Below are positions 7,834 to 15,364 of a stretch of DNA of 56,615 nt, piece after piece (position 1 is the first letter of the stretch; each line of letters starts with the position of its first letter). The stretch lies in NCBI RefSeq assembly GCF_017676345.1, contig NZ_JAFFZM010000035.1:1-56615 (forward strand), read 5' to 3'. The notes under the pieces were generated by a model that was not told the DNA's origin, did not search any database, and worked only from the letters and a program-made list of their open reading frames with translations. The stretch comes from Streptomyces smyrnaeus (GTDB taxonomy: Bacteria > Actinomycetota > Actinomycetes > Streptomycetales > Streptomycetaceae). A program made the translations under genes and the position numbers.

Positions 7834-8162
7834 ATGAACAACGTCGCAATGAGCGCCCAAGAGCCACGCCACCTCACCGGTGACCGGGGCCCCAACGGCC
7901 GGTATCCGGTCGCGGTCGAAGGGGAGTTGGTCACATCTACCGCTGACACGGGGAGTGGTATGCCTGCCTGCTCGGCCAGGTCAACGAGGTGCGCTGCCAC
8001 TACCGGGAGAGTGCGGCTGCCAGTCTGACCGCCCTGCTGGAGTCCGGCGCCAGCCCGGGAGCGGAGCCGCCAAAGACGGATGCCGGAGAAGGTGTTTCTC
8101 CCTGGCGGCACCCGCGGATGAAGCCGACCCGGCACAACATCATCAACGCGGTATCGCACTGA
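7834..8162 (+). pseudogene. Frameshifted small gene behind a decayed leader
   Basis: Translation from the ATG at 7834 reads well up to VAVEGELVTSTADTG and then becomes random. The coding-like sequence continues in another frame as EWYACLLGQVNEVRCHYRES and runs to a TGA at 8160-8162. Adding one G to the GGGG run near 7955 would restore a single protein of about 109 residues. This is either a true one-base deletion or a homopolymer sequencing error. The family is unknown. Confidence 0.55.
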
Positions 8163-8601
8163 GCAGGGTGGCCGAACTCGCCTGGAAATCGCAGCACGGC
8201 TGACCCGGCTCCGACAACCCCTGGACGCTGCGGTGCCTGCTGTGCGGACAGGACGTCGAGCGGTGGTGGAGCCACATGCGTGGCAGGAACGGTGACCCCA
8301 CTCTCCCCCGTCTCGTATGGCGTCACGAGGCCTGCATCCCGTTCGAGGAGCAGGCGTCGCGCGTGGCGGTCTTGGTGGGTCCGTCTCCACGTGCCCGTGC
8401 GTGATCCAGCACCCCACCGTGGTCAAGGCACTGCCCGAGGTGCTGAACCAGGCCGCTGCGGCCCGCCGCGCCGAGAACGCCGAGGAGCTCCGCGCCGTCC
8501 TCGCCCAGTTGCTCGGCCCGTGTCCCGCCGCCGCTGCTCGCTCGGCCGCCCTGCGGGAACTGGTCGAGATCGAGAAGAAGTCTCGGGCCCGCAGGGGCTG
8601 A
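8144..8601 (+). pseudogene. Broken zinc-finger-like gene
   Basis: One frame reads SRVAELAWKSQHG, a stop at about 8203, then DNPWTLRCLLCGQDVERWWS and WRHEACIPFEEQASR, which looks like a CxxC-x-H-x-C zinc site. Near 8375 the sense shifts to another frame (CPCVIQHPTVV, then a helical ENAEELRAVLAQLLGPCP and EIEKKSRARRG, stop at 8601). One in-frame stop plus one frameshift therefore break what looks like a single gene of about 150 residues. Its start is not certain. Confidence 0.5.
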
Positions 8602-8608
8602 CCCACCC

Positions 8609-8642
8609 GCCGGGGGCGCGGAGCATCTGCCGCGCCCCCGGC
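8609..8642 (+). terminator. Hairpin after the broken zinc-finger gene
   Basis: A perfect 13-base inverted repeat (GCCGGGGGCGCGG and its complement) with an 8-base loop starts 7 bases after the stop at 8601. That the terminator is intact suggests the decay upstream is recent. Confidence 0.7.
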
Positions 8643-8799
8643 CCGTCCTGCTCGTACCTGGCCGGCTGGAGCTGTCGCTTCCACGGCGCTTCGCCGACCG
8701 GCCTGTCCGACCTGGTTGTGAGGCCGATCCTCTATGTCTTCTCTCTAGCCGCTGCTCTTCGACGTCCCGCGGCGCCCCGGGCGCGCCGCGGCTTCCGGC

Positions 8800-9206
8800 A
8801 TGAGCGTGCTCAGCTACGGGCTGGACGCCGACAGCACGGCCATTCTGCTCGCCTTCCTGGCCACGCCCGCACGCTACGGCCTGGCCCGCGACCTCTCCGA
8901 CCTGATCGTCGTCCACGCGGTGCCGGCGATGAGTGGCCCAACTCTCTCGACTCCGTCGACCGACCGGTCCTGCCTCGGCTGCGGCAGACCCGAGTGCGGC
9001 GCGTGCAGGTCGCTCGCGGAGGCCCACGCGATGCGGACGGTGTCGTAATCCTGGACGACAGCCGTGCCGCGCAGCGCATCTTCGCCCATGGACCCTGGCG
9101 CTTGTCGGACGAGCTGCGCGCAGCCGGAGCCGTTCCCGAGATCGCTCACGGACATCGGACCTGGTGTGTTAACTGCACCAGTGTCGCTGATCATGAGACG
9201 AAATGA
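8800..9206 (+). pseudogene. Truncated PAPS-reductase-like (PP-loop) gene
   Basis: The N-terminus MSVLSYGLDADSTAILLAFL carries the SxGxDS/T PP-loop that binds ATP in phosphoadenosine phosphosulfate reductase-like proteins, followed by DLSDLIVVHAV. At about 8920 the sense continues in another frame as GDEWPNSLDSVDRPVLPRLR, then DDSRAAQRIFAHGPWRLSDE, ending abruptly at 9206. One missing base explains the shift. The C-terminal half seen in full-length relatives is absent. Such proteins on plasmids are often linked to DNA modification or nucleotide sensing, but this copy is very likely dead. Confidence 0.6.
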
Positions 9207-9222
9207 TCTACGCCTGCATCTA

Positions 9223-9430
9223 ATGCCCGATATTGCAGGTCAACCCAAGATGCTGCCTCGGCTGGCAAAGTTGGAGACGGACCTCGTCGTGCGACGCAAG
9301 CACGCTGAGGACGAACGATGGCTCGGCGAGATCGAGGGCATCGACATGACCTTGACCTTCTTCCCCACCAAGCAGGCAGGTGCCGCGCGTCTCATGCGAC
9401 GGGCTCCGGTCAGCCTCGGCCTCCCCAGCC
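9223..9430 (+). pseudogene. Possible integrase C-terminal remnant
   Basis: The stretch LPRLAKLETDLVVRRKHAED followed by ERWLGEIEGIDMTLTFF resembles the C-terminal tail of actinobacterial site-specific recombinases, where I recall an EGWLGExEG motif in a helical segment. No catalytic residues are present. The open frame continues to 9927 but the composition is random after about 9430. It could mark an old insertion or excision end. From 9431 to 9726 I see no gene. Confidence 0.4.
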
Positions 9431-9726
9431 CACTACCTCGACACCGGCGCGAGCTACCCACAGCCGTCGCCTATGCCGTCGCCGCACCGGCGGGTGTGCA
9501 GGACAAGCAACGCCCGCACTTCGAAAACAGCCTGGCCCGACACGCCGGGGCCGACAGCCCCAGCATCTGTTCGAGCACGCCGTCTACCGGTGAGCTGCAG
9601 AGCCTGGACGGCTCAGAGGGGGGCGGGAACTGGCGCAGGAGAGGAGCTGAACCACATGCACGGCTCACCTTTTTCGGCCCCGGCGTGGTCACGGAGCGGA
9701 GCCATAGCCGGGTTCGGGGGGCACCT

Positions 9727-9854
9727 CTCCCCCGAAGGGAGTATGATTACCTGCGTCGTATTGGTGATGGCCGGCAGGAGGCACCCCGAGGGGTGTCGAC
9801 CCAGGGCGGCAACCCCGGTCGAACGTCCGGCCGGCCATCTGGCCCCAACCCAGA
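9727..9854 (+). promoter_or_regulatory. Promoter-leader module, copy 5, long form
   Basis: The palindrome CTCCC-CCGAA-GGGAG (9727-9741) directly abuts the -10 box TATGAT (9742-9747). The leader is longer than the others. It contains an extra hairpin CACCCC-GA-GGGGTG (9782-9795), then GGG-CGGCAA-CCC (9804-9815) extended by GACC/GGTC, and CAACCCAGA at 9846-9854. The same motifs in the same order at a larger spacing argue that the CGGCAA hairpin and CAACCCAGA are separate functional parts. Confidence 0.65.
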
Positions 9855-9923
9855 AAGATGGAGCACAACCGAGGTTACCGGACTCGTGAGTGCTTCATCA
9901 CCGCTCATGTCTTGGGAGATTCA

Positions 9924-10616
9924 GTGACCGCGAGTGAGAACCAGCGCGACGTCGACGGCCGACCGGTGGTCAACCGTGCCTGGATCGGCGAGCGCGCCGA
10001 GGTCAGCAGCGAGACGGTGAAGTCCTGGTTCCGGAGCGCTTCGGCGGTGGCTCCCCCGAGCGCTGTCGCCACCATCGACCGCGTCCAGTTCTACGACCTT
10101 ACGGACGTGGAGAGGTTCCTCGCCGAGAGGCAGAAGGCCAAGCGAGCCTCTGTACTGCCCACCGACCCGGAGCTTCACCAGGGCGACGAGGACGACCTGA
10201 TCGACATCAACACCGCGGCGAAGTGGTTCGGCTTCTCCAGCCCTTCCGTCATCCGCTCCTACCTGCGGCACAACCCCGGCTACTTCCCCGCGCCGGCCGG
10301 AGAGGTAGAGGGCCCCAGCGGGAGGATGATCCGTGCGTTCAGGCGCGGCGACCTGATCGCCTTCGACAAGAAGCGCGACGGGGACAACACCGGCGTCGCC
10401 GGACGCCCCCCGGGTTCCCCGGGACCAACCGCGGGGCACCGCTCTCCCGATGTACTGCGGCGGATCGCCATGGCCCGCCAGTACATGGAGCAGCTCGGTG
10501 GCTGGCATCGCGGCATCGCCGTCGAGCTCGCCCAGCAGACCGACGAGCCCGTCAGCCGGTGGCATCGCGCCGTCCGGGAAGCCAGGCAGGAGCTCTCCAG
10601 CTCGGACACCCTCTGA
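9924..10616 (+). CDS. Tandem helix-turn-helix DNA-binding protein
   Basis: The 230-residue protein has two related DNA-binding segments. The first (about 15-70) reads WIGERAEVSSETVKSWFRSA and ends FYDLTDVERFLAERQ. The second (about 95-155) reads DINTAAKWFGFSSPSVIRSY and ends RAFRRGDLIAFDKKR. Both look like MerR/excisionase-type winged helices. A third helical part follows (IAMARQYMEQLGGWHRGIAV). The GTG at 9924 has GGGAG 7 bases upstream; an ATG at 9858, right after CAACCCAGA, would add 22 residues. With leader copy 5 it is a good candidate for the regulator of the leader regulon, as an inference only. Confidence 0.65.
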   Translation: MTASENQRDVDGRPVVNRAWIGERAEVSSETVKSWFRSASAVAPPSAVATIDRVQFYDLTDVERFLAERQKAKRASVLPTDPELHQGDEDDLIDINTAAKWFGFSSPSVIRSYLRHNPGYFPAPAGEVEGPSGRMIRAFRRGDLIAFDKKRDGDNTGVAGRPPGSPGPTAGHRSPDVLRRIAMARQYMEQLGGWHRGIAVELAQQTDEPVSRWHRAVREARQELSSSDTL

Positions 10617-10923
10617 AGACTGCCTTCGCCGAAGCTCGCGGCCCGCGGCGTAGAGCCCTCCACCCCTCGCTTCCGCCTACCAGAAAGCAGGAGCGCTTTA
10701 ACGCGCAGTCCGCCCGTCCTCAGTGCCAGCGATGGAGAGGGAGACGCTCCTGAACGCGCCACTCACCACACTGCCAGGCGCTGGTGAGCGGCACTTGCCG
10801 CCTTCTGTGACGGCATCGAGATGCCATACGTGTGGCCGTGGTGAGCGCAGCGGTGAAGGGGCCGGGTGGAGTGCTGGCAGGCGCGGTCAGCGCCCCCAAG
10901 AGCACTTCGTCGATTGGACTTCG

Positions 10924-11829
10924 ATGTCTGCCCCCTCGAAAGCGCGCCCGCTGGCCGCTCACCGAGAGGCGACGCCTCTTCGTGAGCAGATCCTGACCTG
11001 CCTCTTCCGTCACCAGGTCGCCCACACCGGCCAGCTGCACCGCCTGCTCTACCCTACTCCGCGGCCCCGCGCGGACCATCTTCGGCGCTGCTTGCGCAAC
11101 CTGCGCGCCGACGGTCTCGTGATCGAGTCCTCTCGGGCCCACCACCACTCGCTGTGGACGCTCTCCGCCCAGGGGAGCGCTCTGGTCTCCTCCTGGCCCC
11201 CGTTCGCCAGCCAGCGCACCCGGTGGCGTTCCCGCCTGGACAATCAACGAACGGCACACGCCCTCACTACGACGCGTACGTGCCTGGCGTTCCTCGACGA
11301 CGCCCGGGCCCGTGGAGACGAGTTCCACCCTCTGGACTGGCGACCGGAGGTCCGCCATCCGTTGCATGACGGTGCGGCCGTCGGTGAGCGGAGTCTGGTG
11401 GCCGATGCGGTGATGCGCTACACACGCACGGCTCCGAGCCGCCAGCTGCTCCGGGCCTTCGTTGAAATCGACCGCGCGACCGAGTCCCCCGAGCGCCTTG
11501 CGGCCAAAATCCTCACCTTCGCCCGCTTCTACCGACACCGGCCCAGCCAGCGGGGCAGCAAGTCCTGCGGTGTGCCCGCATGGCAGGAGCTGTATCCGCG
11601 CTTCCCCCGGGTGTTGTTCGTGCTGAGCAACGCGGGGCCGCGGGCGCAGTACCAGCGGATCACCGACCTGCAGATGTTGGCCCGCCAGCATCCGCTCGCC
11701 TCGACCTTTGCCGCAGAAGTGCCTCTTGGTGTCGCCGTTCTAGAGGAGATGGAGAAGGACGGCCCGTCAGCCGACGTGTGGGTCCCCCTCGCCAGGAGCG
11801 GCGGGCGCTGCGGTTGGATGGACCTGTGA
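10924..11829 (+). CDS. Replic_Relax family protein
   Basis: The 301-residue protein fits the replication-relaxation (Replic_Relax) family. It has an N-terminal winged helix (about 25-85, LREQILTCLFRHQVAHTGQL and LRADGLVIESSRAHH), a linker, then RTAHALTTTRTCLAFLDDAR and a core with LLRAFVEIDRATESPERLAA and RVLFVLSNAG. Members are linked to plasmid replication and to relaxase-like steps in Gram-positive elements. The ATG at 10924 has only a weak GGA upstream; the open frame extends to 10723. Its C-terminal end (VWVPLARSGG) is repeated in a fragment at 12.36-12.46 kb. Confidence 0.7.
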   Translation: MSAPSKARPLAAHREATPLREQILTCLFRHQVAHTGQLHRLLYPTPRPRADHLRRCLRNLRADGLVIESSRAHHHSLWTLSAQGSALVSSWPPFASQRTRWRSRLDNQRTAHALTTTRTCLAFLDDARARGDEFHPLDWRPEVRHPLHDGAAVGERSLVADAVMRYTRTAPSRQLLRAFVEIDRATESPERLAAKILTFARFYRHRPSQRGSKSCGVPAWQELYPRFPRVLFVLSNAGPRAQYQRITDLQMLARQHPLASTFAAEVPLGVAVLEEMEKDGPSADVWVPLARSGGRCGWMDL

Positions 11830-12049
11830 GCTCCCCAGTCGCTGCCCGGTCTTGAGCCAGTCGGCGCCGGGAGGACCTTCGCGGCGCCCACGAGACACCG
11901 CCCTCTTGCTAGGCGGCCCACATGCTCAGCTACCTGTGGTGCCTCGCTCCACTACGGGCACCGCCGATTCGTACTGATGTTCATCCCTGGTCGAATGGTC
12001 AAGGTGTGCCCGAGGTGCCCGCGCGGGCACCTCGAAACCGCTGCTGCGA

Positions 12050-12345
12050 CCTTCGTGCTGGTACTCAGCCGCGAGGAGCAGAAGGTAGCGGGACAGCGTC
12101 ACGACGGCGGCGCCGGGGCGAAGAACTGCGCGCGGCTGCGCGCTGGATGGTCGAGCAGGGGTCCCGCTGACGAGAGGACTGTCGCGGACGATCTCGCTGC
12201 GCGGATGGGAGCCAGCACGGACGGTCACGTCGCCTACGGTCTCCAGTCGATAGGCACCCGATTGGACGGCTCCCGCAGCCGGGTCACCTCCCAGGCCCGG
12301 GTTCTGCGGGAGCTCGGGCTCCTTGCCTGGGTCGAGCACGGTGGG
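12050..12345 (+). pseudogene. Fragment of a second helix-turn-helix Rep-like gene
   Basis: The segment encodes EELRAAARWMVEQ, a frameshift, then RTVADDLAARMGASTDGHVA and RVLRELGLLAWVEHG. This matches residues of the intact gene at 12687-13913 (LRAAARWMVR, VADDFADRM, HGHVAYCL, RILRELGLLAWVEHG). Only the first 140 or so residues of that gene are represented, and the reading frame is broken. It is the remains of a duplicate. Confidence 0.65.
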
Positions 12346-12355
12346 TGCCAACCGG

Positions 12356-12458
12356 GGCGGCCGTCCTGGATGAGTTGAAGGAGGCCGGCGCTTCCTCTCA
12401 GGTGTGGATGCCGCTGCTGGATGGCTCCGGATCGTCGCGAGGCTGGATGGGGTTGTGA
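12356..12458 (+). pseudogene. Fragment of a second Replic_Relax gene, C-terminus
   Basis: Reading from about 12356 gives AAVLDELKEAGASSQVWMPL, then a Gly/Ser stretch and GWMGL before TGA at 12458. The intact Replic_Relax protein ends VAVLEEMEKDGPSADVWVPL and then GWMDL. The fragment directly follows the Rep-like fragment, so two broken ends are joined here. Confidence 0.6.
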
Positions 12459-12484
12459 CCCCGCAGGCGGTGCGCGGCCTGAGG

Positions 12485-12527
12485 GCCCCGCTTACCACTC
12501 AGGTCAGAGCGTGGTAAGCGGGGCTTT
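12485..12527 (+). repeat. Perfect 14-base inverted repeat with TTACCAC half-sites
   Basis: GCCCCGCTTACCAC (12485-12498) and its exact complement (12511-12524) flank a 12-base spacer, and TTT follows. It could be a terminator for the upstream fragment. Because CTTACCAC recurs in the control regions at 14.2 and 42.3 kb, it may also be a protein-binding site or replication-origin element. Confidence 0.65.
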
Positions 12528-12686
12528 GCGCGTGGTGGGCGAGGCTTGTTGTCGCATCGAGATCTTGCTGGGCGGACGGTGGCAAGTGCCTCGGTGAGCT
12601 GCGGGGGTTGAGCTGGGTCAGGTGCCTTGCACCCGTTCCCAGCCCAGCCCCGCCGCTCCCATCGTCGGGGGCTCCCCGGAGACGCG

Positions 12687-13913
12687 ATGACAGCCGCTGT
12701 GCCCGATCTCGCTGCCTGCCGTGAGCCCGGTCTCGGCACGGGCGTGCACCTGGTGCGTGATCCGGCCCTCCAGGAGATCACGCGGACCGCGTCCCGGCAG
12801 CTGCGCCACGGGGCCGATCTGCGGGCGGCCGCGCGCTGGATGGTCCGCGCCCGCCTGCACCCGGACGCGGGCGAGGGAACGATCCGGGTTGCCGACGATT
12901 TCGCCGACCGGATGCACCGCAACAAGCACGGGCACGTGGCCTACTGCCTGGACCAGATGACGGTGCGGCTGGGCCGCTCACGCAGCTGGGTGGCTGCGCA
13001 GGTGCGCATCCTGCGCGAGCTCGGGCTGCTCGCTTGGGTCGAGCACGGCTCAGCACTGCGCAACGCACTGCGCACTCGCCACGGCGACCAGTTCCGTGCC
13101 GGCATGGGCTTCCGCCGCACGGCCACGATCTATGCCCCCTGTGCCCCGCCGGTCTGGGACCGGGCTCGCGGACACCGGTTGCGCGGCCGGGGATACACCG
13201 CGCGCGTGGTGGGAGTGACCGAGCAGGGCAGAGCTCTGGCCGTGCGGGATGCGCGCGCGTACTCCGCCTGCGGCTGGACCCCTTCTGTTGCCCCCACCCC
13301 CACACACCGTTCCCCTCAGGCAGAGGGGAAGAGGAACTACACACGCAGGCGTGCGACGGCAGCACCTCGGCCCACGAGCAGTACCCGTTCCCCCGCTCAA
13401 GTCGCAGTCGACGTGGAGATCGCACGCCGGATCAGGCCCCGGGTCCGCTGGACCCAGCGCGCAGGCCTGCGGCAGCTCGCCTTCACCCTGCGCCCTCTGA
13501 TCGGCCAAGGGCTCGGAGAGGAGGACATCGTCGCCACGCTGATGTCCTGGTCGCTCGGCTGGGACGGCTGGCGTCCCCGGCGGCCGGCCGCGGTCATCAT
13601 CGCCCGCCTCCGCAACGCCCAGCAGGACAACCACCGCGCGAAGCCCACCAGGAGGCAGGAGGCGGACCCGTGCCCTCACGGCCCGTACGACTCCCAGGTA
13701 CAGAAGGCATGGGGGGAGGCCGTCCGTGTGGCCAGGCGTGCTGCCGAACGATTCGAGCACCCCAGCGTGCCGGCTGCCGTGCAGGCGGCCCCGCAGTGCG
13801 CAGCAGCCTGGAGCAGGCAGGAGGCGGTGCGCATCCGCGAGACGATTCTTGCTTCCCTCGCGTACGCCGAAGCAGCCTCCCGGCGCCGCCTGACAGAGCC
13901 GTGCCCGTTCTGA
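12687..13913 (+). CDS. Helix-turn-helix protein, possible replication initiator
   Basis: The 408-residue protein starts with a helical domain (LRHGADLRAAARWMVRARL) and a winged-helix segment (residues 70-120, HGHVAYCLDQMTVRLGRSRS and RILRELGLLAWVEHG). It then has a Tyr/Pro-rich central part with YTARVVGVTEQGRA, a basic linker, and a C-terminal helical domain (about 250-330, RPRVRWTQRAGLRQLAF and SLGWDGWRPRRPAAVIIARL). It resembles actinobacterial plasmid helix-turn-helix proteins found beside Replic_Relax genes, and I infer a role in replication or copy control. The ATG at 12687 follows GGAGA. A 5' portion of the gene is duplicated at 12.05-12.35 kb. Confidence 0.6.
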   Translation: MTAAVPDLAACREPGLGTGVHLVRDPALQEITRTASRQLRHGADLRAAARWMVRARLHPDAGEGTIRVADDFADRMHRNKHGHVAYCLDQMTVRLGRSRSWVAAQVRILRELGLLAWVEHGSALRNALRTRHGDQFRAGMGFRRTATIYAPCAPPVWDRARGHRLRGRGYTARVVGVTEQGRALAVRDARAYSACGWTPSVAPTPTHRSPQAEGKRNYTRRRATAAPRPTSSTRSPAQVAVDVEIARRIRPRVRWTQRAGLRQLAFTLRPLIGQGLGEEDIVATLMSWSLGWDGWRPRRPAAVIIARLRNAQQDNHRAKPTRRQEADPCPHGPYDSQVQKAWGEAVRVARRAAERFEHPSVPAAVQAAPQCAAAWSRQEAVRIRETILASLAYAEAASRRRLTEPCPF

Positions 13914-14000
13914 CGCGGCCCTGTGTGCAGACGGTTGCGCAGTGGCGCACCAGGACGAAGAGGGGCAGCAGCCGGCTGCGCAGCAAGGTCCTCAGTGGCG

Positions 14001-14016
14001 CGCGCCTTCGGGCGCG
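14001..14016 (+). terminator. UUCG hairpin after the Rep-like gene
   Basis: CGCGCC-TTCG-GGCGCG forms a 6-base stem with a stable TTCG tetraloop, 87 bases after the stop codon. There is no T-run. The rest of 13914-14190 holds nothing I can recognise. Confidence 0.45.
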
Positions 14017-14191
14017 AGCGGATAGGCCTGCGGGCTGCCCGGCGGATCGAGGCCGGCGCTGCAACGCGGGCCTGCTCGATGACCACAAGTGGATCACTCA
14101 GGAAGGTGCGCTCTCTGTGTGCCGCGAGGCGCCCCTCCCCAGTCCGGTCCACAGGTGCTGAGTATCGCTCGCAGCAGGGCGCTGGCCTGCG

Positions 14192-14323
14192 GTGGTAAGC
14201 GGCGCCGGGGCCGTGGCGAGTTCGCTTACCACGGCCCCAGCGCCACTTACCACGCTACTTACCACGGGATGTGTGATGGACCCGTGACCGTCGAGCGGCG
14301 CTGGTGGGAAGCGGAGCGGTAAG
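14192..14323 (+). promoter_or_regulatory. Cluster of TTACCACG sites before the transfer operon
   Basis: CTTACCAC(G) occurs at 14225-14233, 14246-14254 and 14258-14266. The inverted form GTGGTAAG is at 14192-14199, and a partial inverted site CGGTAAG is at 14317-14323. Direct copies are 21 and 12 bases apart, close to whole helical turns. GTGGTAAGCG (14192) can pair with CGCTTACCAC (14223), while GGGGCCGTGG (14206) can pair with CCACGGCCCC (14230). The last pair of sites (14246/14258) and the inverted site recur with nearly the same spacing at 42.3 kb. This is the likely operator/promoter of the 14.4-23.5 kb operon. Confidence 0.65.
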
Positions 14324-14377
14324 CACCCGGTCGAAGAGTGAAGGCATCTGAACCACCGCTTCGCAAGGGAGCACCTG

Positions 14378-15361
14378 ATGCCACTCACTCGTCCGTCCTC
14401 GGGGGAGCGCCCCGAGCCACCCGTCGACCCGCCGGCGACGGCTGCGGGCCAGAAGGTTCGCTTCCGGTCCGTTCTCCTCGGCCGTGTCCTGGTGTACGCG
14501 GCGCTGGCGACCGGTCCGGCCGCGCTGGCAGTTGCTTGCGCATCGGGCCCGGCGGTTGTGCGCAGTGAGCCCTCGGCGACTGCGCAGCGCGGTGCACAGT
14601 CGGAACACACCGCGGACCCGGCCGGGTACGCCGCTCTCTTCGTCGATCTGTGGAGCCAGGGGTCTGGGACAGCGCAGCTCATGGCGCCGGATGTGCCGGT
14701 GCCGGAGTGGGGTGAGGAGGCCCCGTCGGTCGAGCGTGTGCATGCGGTGCGCAGTACGCAGGTGCGCAAGGGCGCGTGGTCGGTCACCGTGGCGGTGCAG
14801 CTGGTCGGGGATTCGCCGGTCCGGTTCTTTACCGTGCCGGTCGCTACGCGCTCCGGGCAGAAGTTCGCGGTGACCGCTGCGCCCGCCGAGGTGGCGGTGC
14901 CCAAGGCGCCGTCCGGCGGCGAGGAGCCGCCTTACCGCAAGAGTGTTCCGACGACCTCCCCGCTGGCGTCGACCGTGCGGGACTTCCTCAACGCGTACGC
15001 GGGCGGGAGCGGAGCTGCCGAACGGTACCTGGCCCCTGGGGCTTCGTTGCCGCCCCTTGCGCCGTCGCCCTACGAGAAGGTGACGGTCGAGCGGCTCATG
15101 GCGGCCGGTCGGCAGACCCAGGGAGAGGTGGGCAAGGACGGTTTCGAGATCCGCGTGCGAGCTGAGGTGACTGCACGGGATACGGAAGATCGCGAATGGC
15201 CGCTGACCTACGGGCTTCGGCTCGCGGCACGTGACGGCCGCTGGGAGGTCCGGGCCCTGGAATCAGGGCTGGAGGAATCCGACGGCGCCAAGGCCAGCTC
15301 GGCTACCTCTGCTGCCCACACCGACCTGGCGGGCGCGAGCCGTACGAAGGCGGGGTGGTGA
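14378..15361 (+). CDS. TcpC-like (VirB8-type) conjugation protein
   Basis: The 327-residue protein has one N-terminal membrane segment (about 28-55, VLLGRVLVYAALATGPAALA). Two related extracytoplasmic parts follow: one around 75-175 (AGYAALFVDLWSQ) and one around 195-300 (VRDFLNAYAGGSGAAERYLA, ending in RLAARDGRWEVRAL). That is the layout of TcpC and other VirB8-like NTF2-fold scaffold proteins of Gram-positive conjugation systems. AGGGAG precedes the ATG. It is the first gene after the TTACCACG region and is followed after 3 bases by the next gene. Confidence 0.75.
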   Translation: MPLTRPSSGERPEPPVDPPATAAGQKVRFRSVLLGRVLVYAALATGPAALAVACASGPAVVRSEPSATAQRGAQSEHTADPAGYAALFVDLWSQGSGTAQLMAPDVPVPEWGEEAPSVERVHAVRSTQVRKGAWSVTVAVQLVGDSPVRFFTVPVATRSGQKFAVTAAPAEVAVPKAPSGGEEPPYRKSVPTTSPLASTVRDFLNAYAGGSGAAERYLAPGASLPPLAPSPYEKVTVERLMAAGRQTQGEVGKDGFEIRVRAEVTARDTEDREWPLTYGLRLAARDGRWEVRALESGLEESDGAKASSATSAAHTDLAGASRTKAGW

Positions 15362-15364
15362 GCC

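Noticed and set aside
7037..7837. 266-residue plus-strand open frame over 7.0-7.8 kb
   Set aside because: It is Thr/Arg/Pro-rich with no start signal, and overlaps the 120-residue gene that has a strong ribosome binding site.
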